This document shows positions 1 to 9,135 of a stretch of DNA of 64,000 nucleotides, piece by piece (positions within the stretch are counted from its first letter, which is position 1; each line of letters starts with the position of its first letter). Source of the DNA: Torymus aiolomorphi. Its lineage: Eukaryota > Arthropoda > Insecta > Hymenoptera > Torymidae. The position numbers and the translations under genes are program-made. A model generated the notes under the pieces. That model saw only the letters and a program-made list of their open reading frames with translations, was not told where the DNA came from and ran no database searches. The stretch covers positions 164,008,297-164,072,296 of the forward strand of contig CM070874.1 of assembly GCA_036365515.1 (NCBI GenBank), given 5' to 3'.

Positions 1-1327
1 AAAATGCACATACAAAATTTAACGATTATCTGCAATATGTAAATAAATGTTTTTCTTGATAAATAATTATATTATAAACTTTTTTATAATTAATTAAGCA
101 TATTATATAAGGTAATAAATAAACTTTTATAATAATTGCCTTGGCTTCTGAAATCTTGATGCTAAATAAACTTTTTTATACATCGTCCATTTATTATTAT
201 TCCTATATTTTGATTTCGAGATAATTAATAAATAAAGCTAATAAAAAAAGTATTCAAAATTCATTCAGTGGTTGTAAAGTTAATGGAAAAAATAATAGCG
301 AGATCCACGTAAAAATGCTTGCAAGTAAGCCAGCCATTAATTATTCGTGAAAAAAATGTTCATAACAAGAATAGGCGCGGTAGTCCCCTGCTTTACTAAA
401 TGGAGTAAGTTAAGATGCCTCGCAGTTGATGTTACAAATTTTTTGCTAAATTATAGGTTTAAATTTAAACCTATATAATTGCAAATCATTTTTTTACTAT
501 TTACTGAAAACTCACTTTTAGTCACAACCGTTTTTCGGAAGAGCCTTATATTTTCATCAGAGCGACAGACTTGTAATTCTGAAAAGTTAATACATTAAAA
601 CTAATTTCCACTCAAAATGAGTACATTTTAGACGTTTTCCGGAAGGTATGTATGTTTGCCTGTATGCCTGTATGTGATCGAGTAACCAGATTATCTCAAT
701 GAAATTTGATCGGATCTGTCAAGAAAAGATACCAGACCTTTGTCTTATTATACAGATACGCTGTATCTATTTTCATAAATGTTCGTTCAAATTGGAAATG
801 CGTGAGCAAAGATACAAATTTGAAAAAATCGACACAGGGGAAAAAAAGAAAATTTTGTTCGCAAAATGTTTTTACTTTTGCACATAATTTTTAATCAAAA
901 TAAAAAATAGAAGCCCGTTTATGGAGTACCAATATTTGTATGCACATAAATTTAATAGTTATTAACGATAATATGCTATATTCTACACAAGAAAAAAAAT
1001 TGTGCACTTTACGGAAAAAGATGAAATTCAGTAATGTGCTAAAATTGTTGTGCACAATAACATAAAATAATATCTCAATTAAAATAAGTCTTGTACACTG
1101 TGCTCATTTATCGTGCACGTAACATAGCGAAAAAACTTAATATATAAATAATATATACTGTAAAGGAGCATAAAACCATTTTTTTTCAGACAAATTCAGG
1201 CAAAAGTTACTATATATATGATACTTTCACAATTAAAGACAAAAACTTCAATAAATTTCCTAATTTTTGTTTTTATCCGATCTTAACGAAATAAAGCTTA
1301 TTTTGTTTATTGAGAAATTTCAGGGGG
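1..1327. other. AT-rich sequence without recognisable gene
   Basis: No supported coding region. The short overlapping ORFs near 699-894 look fortuitous: lysine and phenylalanine rich, with no domain. A repeat-like stretch near 620-690 (gttttccggaaggtatgtatg) resembles material common in insect repeats, but I cannot name it. Poly-A/T runs are frequent. Confidence 0.6.
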
Positions 1328-1740
1328 GGTCCATATATATAAGGAAGTTACGTAGACGTGCGGCACTATTATTTAAATAATTTTTAAACCCATGTAGCCG
1401 GGGGACGCGAGGTCTAAATTAAGCTTCTCACACGTAGTCGTGCGACACGAAGCAAGACGATTATTTGCAAAATTTTGAAACCCAAGAAGCTGGGGGACGC
1501 GAGGGACTAACCCACGCATATAAGGAAGTTGCGTAGACGTGCAACACAATTATTTGAATAATTTTTAAACTTAAGTAGCCGGGGGATGGGTGGTCCACGT
1601 ATATAAGGGAGTTACGTAGACTTGCGGCACGCTTATTTAAATAATATTTAAATTCAAGTAGACGGGGGATGCGAGGTCCACGCATATAAGAGAATTACGT
1701 ATACGAGCAACACTGTTATTTATAATAATTTTTAACACTC
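1328..1740 (+). repeat. Satellite-like tandem array, family A (about 4-5 units)
   Basis: Units of roughly 80-90 bp run head to tail. Each carries a palindromic TTATTTAAATAA core, then (a)acccaagtagccgggggaNGcgaggt, ccacgcatataagg and gttacgtagacgtg. The same unit recurs as single copies at 4617-4712, 6455-6540 (reverse), 16430-16512 and 31293-31378, as a reverse array at 19080-19672, as a related array at 38802-40015, and at the end of the window. Units differ from each other by 10-20 percent, so this is an old or actively diverging satellite. Confidence 0.85.
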
Positions 1741-2143
1741 CATGCGCAAAGCTGGATTTCGTACACGCTCTAATAAAAAAGCATGCCCTAAATTAAGCTT
1801 CTCACACGTCGTGTCAATAAATTGTGTTCGATACACGCTTTACTCGGGCTTTGCTCGGGCGCAAACGTCCACACGAGAAAAAAATCACTTTTTCGCACTT
1901 GTATCGAAAATAAGTATTTTTTAACGGGGTTTGTAAAACTCGCCTTTTTGTGCTTTGCGTGCGCGAAGTAAGTAGCTGTTTTACACACGGCGTGCGCGAA
2001 GGGCACGCATGCGCAGATCAATTTACTTCGCGCACGTTTCTCATAGGAGAGGGTGACAAGTACGCCGGCGTGCCCTGCTTTCAACCTCCTTGTCTTGTCC
2101 TTGACTCGTGGATTGGCGCTCCAGCGAAGCGAGACTCGTCAAG
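1741..2143. repeat. GC-rich hairpin modules
   Basis: Short inverted modules built from words such as cgcacttgtatcgaaaata, gcgtgcgcgaagta and cacacggcgtgcgcgaa. The same vocabulary fills 4720-6090. ORFs crossing this block in both strands are read through palindromes and are not genes. Confidence 0.65.
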
Positions 2144-2493
2144 TATCTACGTAATCATTAAAAATATTACTTATGTCTACTGCAATTTACTATCAACTGA
2201 TAAGAATTTTTCCATCGGTCTTACAGTCTTACAAATTAAATTAAAATAATTAATATTTATGGCAGTCAGATTGCCCTTGTTTATAATCACCCCCGCAGAA
2301 TCTGAAATAAAAACTTAATTAAAACCTTGAAAAACTTTGTTCCAGGTTTTAATTAAGTTTTTATTTCAGATTCTGCGGGGGTGATTATAAACAAGGGCAA
2401 TCTGACTGCCATAAATATTAATTATTTTAATTTAATTTGTAAGACTGTAAGACCGATGGAAAAATTCTTATCAGTGATATCTACGTAATCATT
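2144..2493. mobile_element. Perfect 132-bp-arm palindrome between 16-bp direct repeats
   Basis: The arms at 2196-2327 and 2344-2475 are exact reverse complements around a 16-nt loop; I found no mismatch when comparing them base by base. The direct repeat tatctacgtaatcatt occurs at 2144-2159 and again at 2478-2493. It abuts the right arm almost directly and lies 36 nt from the left arm. Perfect arms imply a recent origin or ongoing arm-to-arm conversion. It may be a foldback MITE. The 16-bp repeat could be a long target-site duplication or part of the flanking repeat. Confidence 0.85.
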
Positions 2494-2499
2494 GTTCTC

Positions 2500-2830
2500 C
2501 AACTTTCGCTCACTTCGTTAAAATAGTACATTACGATACTAGTGACATAAGTCGCACTTTACGGCACGGCGTGTATAAGCGCCCGAGCGTAGTGTGTGCG
2601 CTTAACGCCGTGCCATAAAGAACGACTTATGACACGTGTTACATTATTTTATAGCACTGACTGCATAAATCCGCGATGCGGATTTATGCCACTCAATGCT
2701 ATAAAAAAATAAAGTTGGATACACGCGGGTGGAGCGGGTGATCGTTGCTCGGGTGTTTTTCAACACCCGTACGCAAATCACCCGTTTTGCACATTTGTAT
2801 CAAAATGTACTATTTTGTGTATTATCAAAA
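2500..2830. repeat. Chain of consecutive hairpins
   Basis: At least three hairpins follow one another. 2543-2634 has arms gacataagtcg / cgacttatg and cggcacggcgt / acgccgtgcc. 2663-2689 is an exact 12-bp stem (gcataaatccgc) with a 3-nt loop, inside a wider imperfect stem about 2648-2706. A third near 2730-2800 pairs cgggtg/cacccg words. No coding capacity. Confidence 0.7.
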
Positions 2831-2887
2831 TGTTTAACAAACCGCAATTTTTACTATTGCTGGAAGATAACAATTAGGATTTTGCAT

Positions 2888-3714
2888 GAAAAAATCCATT
2901 AGATCCATCAGATAGAATATCGAAAAATAATCGACACGTACTTTTGTTTTCCGAATTTAACATTTATTAACAAAGTTATAGCAATTTTTGTATAATGCAG
3001 CTAATGGTAGAATTCTTCTAATATCCCAAATCTTGCAACTAATGGCCAAATTTACTACCACTCCGGTGTTATTAATTAAAAGGTAATTAATAAAACAACA
3101 CCATTTTTCATTTTATCCGTCGACGTTTCGGACAATTTATTTTTGTCCCTCTTCAGGAATCTAATATATACAACCGTAGTTAATATTATTTTAATAATTT
3201 CCAACAGAGAAATATTATACACATGAAATAAATAAAACAGATTACAAACTTACAATCAAATGTTAATAGTCCAAGTGTTCAAATCCAAACACTTGGACTA
3301 TTAATATTTGATTGTAAGTTTGTAATCTGTTTTATTTATTTCATGTGTATAATATTTCTCTGTTGGAAATTATTAAAATAATATTAACTACGGTTGTATA
3401 TATTAGATTCCTGAAGAGGGACAAAAATAAATTGTCCGAAACGTCGACGGATAAAATGAAAAATGTTGTTGTTTTATTAATTACCTTTTAATTAATAACA
3501 CCGGAGTGGTAGTAAATTTGGCCATTAGTTGCAAGATTTGGGATAAAAGTTATAGCAAGTTTCAATTTACGGCAATTGTGACGTCATCGCACTTTTCATA
3601 TTGCTATATCTTTGTTAATAAATGTTAAATTCAAAAAAGAAAAATACGTGTCGATTATTTTTCAATATTTTATCTGACGGATATATAATGGAATTTGATT
3701 TTATTCTTCATAAA
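2888..3714. mobile_element. Foldback element inserted in a dispersed repeat
   Basis: The flanking sequence (2818-2887 and 3715-3780) is collinear with the reverse complement of 17870-17975. That copy has only a short AT-rich spacer at this point, so 2888-3714 is an insertion. Its outer arms (about 2900-3000 and 3590-3690) are imperfect inverted copies sharing words such as aatcgacacgta and aacatttattaacaaag. A second, much better palindrome (3022-3545) sits inside it. Confidence 0.7.
3022..3545. mobile_element. Nested palindrome with 258-bp arms
   Basis: The arms at 3022-3279 and 3288-3545 match with only a few differences (for example acaacacc against acaacaac) around an 8-nt loop. It lies inside the 2888-3714 foldback, so it inserted later or arose there. 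Each arm contains a CTGAAGA - stem - GAAAC motif (3411-3450 on plus, 3117-3156 on minus) that resembles a hammerhead ribozyme core; see findings. No ORF of note. Confidence 0.85.
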
Positions 3715-3739
3715 ACTTATCAATAATTTTTACTAGCCG

Positions 3740-4640
3740 TATATAAGAAATAAATTCATGTGAATGCCCTTGTACGAAAGGAGTGCCGCAGCATATAATG
3801 AAATTAATGTAGAGGGATGAGTTAAACTAACTATCCTGACGTGCAAACGAAAGCATTAAGTTGCGCAAAGAGAAGCGTGGTTAGTTTAGCCACACGCGAT
3901 GCTGGGCCTCTTCAGTTTTTTCTCGCAGGCCGCGCGACGGCGCGAGATATTACGCGAGCTTGCGAGGAAGTATTTTCGAACGCGAGAGCCCAAGCACACG
4001 GCAGCCTACGAAAGCTTGCCGTGATTTGTACATATGCAAGCGTTCGGAGTTATATCGTCGGCTGAGAGGAAGAAGAACGTATCTTGACGCGCGCATGAAG
4101 AACAACGTATCACGGCGCGAGGATGATGAGCGACATATCTCGGCGCTTTTCGCCTTATACTGGTCGTGTACTGGCCGTAAAAGCGCCGAGATACGTCGTT
4201 CTTCAGCCGTCGATATGCGACAGCGCGGGGTACGCGCGAGGGCCCGGGGGTACTCGTGCACACGCAGGGACACACACGAGCGGAGGGTCTTACGTGAGCT
4301 TGAAGGGATCCATATGAGGGCTCGTGGCTGTCCTCGCGCGCTCAAGGGGTTTCGCATGTGTACGCGTCCTGGCTAGTGCACACGAAGACTGGGGATATAT
4401 ACGCTCGAGCACGGGCGCCCATGGCTCTGTCCGCAAGCTCAAGGGCACGATTACCGGATAAATCTCAAGCTCAAACGTACACACGAACTTACTCGCAAAC
4501 GAGGGACAGTTCTCACGTTCAAGTTCACCGCTAGCGAAGCCAGTGTACACAAATCAGTTTCCTCGTAGTCTCGCTTCTCCAGCGGGCGATGGAGTAGACG
4601 AAAGTTACGCTGTACTGTAAATAATTTTTAATCCAAGTAG
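3740..4640 (+). repeat. Dispersed repeat unit U, copy 1
   Basis: A ~0.9 kb GC-rich unit starting near the word cccttgtacgaaaggagtgccgc and running through ctcgcaggccgcgcgac and gggcccgggggtactcgtg. It recurs inverted at 16690-17374 and 17803-17960, and direct at 18000-19060. Overlapping ORFs in both strands are a by-product of GC content and palindromes; no protein family is recognisable. It carries CGTCGG MITE 1. Confidence 0.75.
4056..4212. mobile_element. CGTCGG-family foldback MITE 1 (157 bp)
   Basis: Ends are CGTCGGCTGAGAGG and its inverse (..CAGCCGTCG). The element is flanked by ATAT at 4052-4055 and 4213-4216. The related unit at about 18235-18245 reads ttatatgcgaagg without any insertion, an empty site that supports a 4-bp duplication. 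The core is a palindrome of gatgaagaacgacgtatctcggcgc-type words. Confidence 0.85.
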
Positions 4641-4712
4641 CCGGGGGATGCGAGGTTCAGACATATAAGGGAGTTACATAGACATATCGCACTTTTATTT
4701 ATAGTAATTTTC
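4617..4712 (+). repeat. Single satellite family A unit
   Basis: One unit with taatccaagtagccggggg and catataagggagttacatag, in the same orientation as the 1328-1740 array. It marks the border between unit U and the hairpin block to its right. Confidence 0.8.
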
Positions 4713-4719
4713 GATACTA

Positions 4720-6090
4720 GTGCGTGAAAGTTATTTTATCCTCGTGTAGATGTTACTCAAGAGGCTTGAATCTCCTTCTCGCTCGCGTATCGAACAGTAT
4801 TTTTTCACACTCCGGGCGCAAAGCATCCACATTGCGCACGCTCGGCCAATACCGTGCTCGCAAAATCGAGCTTTGCACACGTCGTATAAAAAAATAGTGT
4901 TCAATACGCGAGTGAGAAAGTGATTTTATCCTCGTGTGGCCTTTTCACCCTCGCTTCGCTCGAGCGCAAACGTCCACACGAGGATAAAATCACTTTTTCG
5001 CACTTGTATCGAAAATAACTATTTTCATATTCCGTGTGCTAAATGCGTTTTCGCGCACGCTTGCCTTCGCAAGCGTGCGCGAAAACGGCATTTTGCACAC
5101 GCCGTGTTAAAATAGTTATTTTCGATACAAGTGTGCGAAGTGCAATGATGACCCTTTTCGGTCACGTGTATCGAACCCTATTTTTTTTAACGGAGTGTGT
5201 GAAACTAGCCTTGTTGTTTGTATTGCGTGCGCGAAGTAGCTGTTTCTCGCACGGCGTGCGCGAAAGTAAATTGATCTGCGCATGCGCGACTTTCGCGCAC
5301 GCCGTGTGTAAAACAGCTCCTTCGCGCACGCAAAACAAGCACGAGAAGGCGAGTTTCGCACACTCCGTTAAAAAATAGTTATTTTCGATACAAGTGTGCG
5401 AAGTGGGTCATTCTCGCACGGGTGTAGTTTGTCGCCCGAACGAAGCGAGGGTGACAAAAACACCCGTGCAATGATGACCCTTTTCGGTCACGTGTATCGA
5501 ACTCTATTTTTTTTAACGGAGTGTGTGAAACTAGCCTTGTTGTTGGTTTTGCGTGCGCGAAGTAGCTGTTTCTCACACGGCGTGCGTGAAAGTAAATTGA
5601 TCTGCGTATGCGCGACTTTCGCACACGCCATGTGTAAAACAGCTACTTCGCGCACGCAAAACAAGCACGAAAAGGCGAGTTTCGCACACTCCGTTGAAAA
5701 ATAGTTATTTTCGATACAAGTGCGAAAAAGTGATTTTATCCTCGTGTGGACGTTTGCGCCCGAGCGAAGCGAGGGTGAAAAGGCCACACGAGGATAAAAT
5801 CACTTTCTCACTCGTGTATCGAACACTATTTTTTTATACGACATTTGCAAAGCTCGATTTTGCGAGCACGATTTTGGCCGAGCGTGCGCAAAGTGGACGC
5901 TTTGCGCACGGAATGTGAAAAAATAATGTTCGATACGCGTGAGAAAAATGTTTCTTTCACAAGTGTGATTGTCATCCTCGCTTCGCGCGGGCGATAAACC
6001 CACATTTGTGGCAAAATCATTTTATCGCACTTGTATCGAAATGTGCTATTTTGATACGACGTGTACGGAGCTTGATACATTTTTTTCATC
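4720..6090. repeat. Block of alternating hairpin modules, partly tandemly duplicated
   Basis: Modules repeatedly begin or end with tatcgaaaataactatttt or its inverse and enclose hairpins. An example is an exact 17-bp stem at 5047-5063/5070-5086 (gttttcgcgcacgcttg). Segments about 5150-5398 and 5472-5715 are near-identical tandem copies. Between them a further hairpin (cgcacgggtgtag...acacccgtgc) is inserted. ORFs such as those at 5043-5378 or 5396-5704 read through these palindromes and encode arginine/phenylalanine-rich repeats with no family match, so I do not call them genes. The block has no counterpart in the opposite arm (right of 16690). Confidence 0.75.
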
Positions 6091-6289
6091 CAAAACTACG
6101 TAGTATTGGCGCTAATATCAACAATTAATTCCACTAATACGTCGCTTCTATGGAAATTTTTATTTTTTGTTCAATTCCAACGTAATGCGGCTCATTTTGT
6201 TCCTTATGAAATTTGCGGGTAGGTTCGCGGTAACGATATTGTTGTATAACTGATCTGAGCTTCGCTAGATCTCATTGTTTATCGAAATT

Positions 6290-7130
6290 CACATGAATTA
6301 CGATAAACATAATTTTCTACATCATAAGACACCCATCATTCGAATAAACTTGATCTAGTTTTATCAAATATAAAAGACACAAAATAAAAATTCATTACGA
6401 GTAGCTTTATACATCATGTGATGAGCGTCCTTAAATAATTGTCTTACTGCTGCACGTCTACGTAATCTCTTATATGCGTGGACGTCGCATCCCCCGGCTG
6501 CTTGGGTTTAAGACTTATTTAAATAATTGTCTTAACATGGTATATTACGCACCTAGGACGGGAATAATTGGGACAGTAAACAGCTCGTGTAAATTGCCAC
6601 CCGAGCCGAAGACGAGAATTTAGCGAGGAGGCGAGGTATAAAGGCGAGTATCGAGCGCGTTTTTCTGCTTTTTTAGCCGAGTATTACGTGCGTTTTTCTG
6701 GTTTTTCGAAACCTTAAATACGAATGTGAGTCAATTATTTCGGGGTGCTATTAAATGAGCTCTCTGACTAAACTCGCCGCGGATCGCTCTAGTTTTAAAA
6801 TACAGATTTTGTGAGTGAGTTTTGCGCGCGAGAGTCTGCTTTTTAGGCGCAAAAGAAACCCGATGTACTTACAAAAGCTTAGAGTAGCAGTCTCGAAAAG
6901 GGTTTCACGTGAGTGCGTTGGCACAAATAAAGACACTGTGATTCAACAAGGAGGCGAGTTTTTCAAGCCAAGTATCGCGCGCGTATTTCAACATTTTTTA
7001 TCTATTCTATTTGTCGATATTGTGCAACACCATATTTAGTATTTGCCCAAAGCAGCTCTCTTGAAGTGAGTTTTCCGCGCGTGCGTTTACTTAAATAAAA
7101 CCGCACTAGTACAGCGAGTAGCCGATCTTT
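6290..7130 (+). repeat. Left arm of a large inverted repeat
   Basis: This segment matches the reverse complement of 15919-16690 (and 14960-15062) through shared words such as acctaggacggga, cagtaaacagctcgtgtaaa, ccgcggatcgctctag and tgcgttggcacaaataaagac. Identity looks about 90 percent or more. The arms are separated by about 7.8 kb that hold the transposase-like pseudogene and the 3.55 kb element. A reversed satellite A unit lies at 6455-6540. Confidence 0.8.
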
Positions 7131-7930
7131 AAAAACCGATTAAGGGGATGTGAGTACCGACGTTATTTTTCAAACGAGTATAACTCACGAAAATACCAAT
7201 AGAATCATCCAGAAAAAATTCTGCATGTAGTATTTAAAAAAAAAAAAAAAAAAACCCGGCTGAGTACAGCGAGGAGGCGAGCTTTTTAAGTCGTGTATCA
7301 CGCACCTATTTTTTTCACACGTAGGAAATACTAGATATCGTCGGCTGAGCGGAACAACGTCGTATCCCGGAGCCCGGTCGAAGAACGTCGTATCTCGCCG
7401 CGAGGACGAAGAACGACGTATCTCACCAGGCGGTTGAAGAACGACATATCTCGCCGCGCGGACGAAGAAGGTGGTATCTCGCCGTATACTGCCAAGTACT
7501 GGCCGTAAAAGCGTCGAGATACGATGTTCTTCGTCCGCGCAGCGAGATACGACGTTCTTAAACCGGGCTCCGAGATACGACGTTGTTCCGCTCAGCCGTC
7601 GATATTGAGCATCACAAAATAGCCCAGGGCAGCTCTCTCGAAGTGAGTTTCTCGCGCGTGCGTTACCTCAAATGAAACCGGGTATAGGCGAGATTTTTAA
7701 GCCGAGTATCGGGCGCTTGATTCTGCTTTTTCCAAACGTAGAAAATACTCGCTATCGGACAACTGTAAAGAGCTTAGAGAAGCTCTCTCGAAGTGAGTTT
7801 CCCGCTCGTAAGTTCGCATAAATAAAGCCAGGTTAATTCATTTAGAAGGCGAGCTTTTTAAGCCGAGTATCGCTCGCGTCTTTCTGCTCTTTCAAACAAA
7901 CTTTTTGACGAAATAAGTAAAACATTATTG
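6590..7930 (+). repeat. Degenerate ~140-bp tandem repeats
   Basis: Units recur with ggcgagctttttaagccgagtatcgcgcgc, ttctgctttttcaaacgtag and gcagctctctcgaagtgag (for example near 6755, 7049, 7629 and 7780). They continue the left arm. Inverted units lie at 14700-15062 and 15919-16340. A run of about 18 A sits near 7237-7254. No ORF of significance. Confidence 0.65.
7339..7601. mobile_element. CGTCGG-family foldback MITE 2 (263 bp)
   Basis: CGTCGGCTGAGCGG at the left end and its inverse at the right end, flanked by ATAT at 7335-7338 and 7602-7605. The core holds several copies of the word gaagaacgacgtatctcgcc in one orientation, then inverted. It is inserted within the ~140-bp tandem repeats. 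Confidence 0.85.
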
Positions 7931-8092
7931 TTAATTGTGAGTAAACAGAAACGTCATAATTGACAGTTTATTTGATAATATTTATGTATGAAAAATATTA
8001 ATGACAACATGTGTTTGAACAATAATAAGAATTATTTTGAAATTACAATATGCTAGTTGATCTATATATTTATGTTATGATTTTATCTCTGT

Positions 8093-9135
8093 TTAGTTTT
8101 CCTTATCGCTGTCGTCTTGTCCGGAGTTTCTTTTGTCATGAAATGAATCGTAGTAAGCATGATAATTTGACGGTATAATATTACTTTTACACAGAGTTAA
8201 TAAATCTTTTTTCTTTGCAGCGGGGAGCCCTTGTATGTCTTCGTAAGCTTTTACTAGGCTGTACTTTTTAAGATTTACGTGTTCCTTTCCTTTTCTCATA
8301 ATAAGAGTTTCATACTGTTCATCGAAATCTACTTTATAATCCATTTGATTTGGTCATTCCTTCGAAAAAAGTATTTGTCTGACTTTCGATATTCCTATTG
8401 GTACTTGTTTTTTACTTTTCTTCGTGCTTATCGTCTTCTCCCAATTGAGTTTCAACATTAGATCGTTGAAATCGTATATTTGGTCAAAAGTTACAGTTCT
8501 CACTTCATATTTTTTCGATGATTGCTTCGCATTTTTTATCGCGTCGCTCCATTCACTTTGCGAGAAAATTTTTCGTCCCCGCGCGTATCGCTCGATGGTT
8601 GCGTGAACTGAGTCGCCTTCATTTTGGGTATGTCCCACTTCTAAGAAGGAGTACTTGATGTCGATATTAAATTTTGCTGAAGCGTTCGCAAACATAGAAA
8701 AAACATTTCTATTCCGATTCTGACCTGCACAATTGTCGGACCAAAAAAAAGAATTTATTAATTCCCTTGTTTACTTTTTTTATTATAAAATCTTGCAAGC
8801 AGCTTGCGACTTCGTGGGATCCTTTTTTAGCGTCGTTTTCACTCCAAACGTAACAAACACCTTCATGTAAACCAATATCGTAAATTGTAAAATTAAATAC
8901 TGATAATTTTCTCTTATAATAGAGACAGCTAGCTTCAGTTTTCGGTGTACTGAGCACTTTTTGAAAGTCGAAGCATGCCATGCATGTGCTTTCGCTAGTT
9001 TTAGCTAGTTCTTTATCTTCTTCTTTTATTTTTCTCGATGTTTCCTTATTTTTTATGTGCAGAGTATACTTTTCTTCAAGCTCTTGTTTTTTTTTTGTCC
9101 GTGGAATTTTTGTAACCTTCGCATAAGTCGCATTG
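8093..9135 (-). pseudogene. Transposase-like pseudogene, 3' part
   Basis: Reads leftward as three frames that join into one protein. A segment with the YDIGLH...YVWSENDAKKGS region (9135-8709) is followed by a frameshift. Next comes WSDNCAGQNRN and a segment with GHTQNEGDSVHATIE (8695-8354), then a C-terminal segment (8344-8093). The SDNC.GQNRN and GHT.NE.DS.H..IE motifs mark a large arthropod family of transposase-like proteins whose superfamily I cannot name with certainty; the acidic residues look like an RNase-H/DDE core. A 10-A run near 9087-9096 carries another frameshift. The 5' part lies at 12686-13830; the interruption is the 9136-12681 element. Confidence 0.75.

Noticed and set aside
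3841..4550. Overlapping ORFs of 60-138 codons in unit U on both strands
   Set aside because: They arise from GC-rich inverted repeats, are not kept in the other copies without shifts, and show no domain.
5043..5787. ORFs with MRFRARLPS or MRSGSFSHG starts, repeated twice
   Set aside because: They are translations of hairpin modules; opposite strands code similar peptides, as expected from palindromes.
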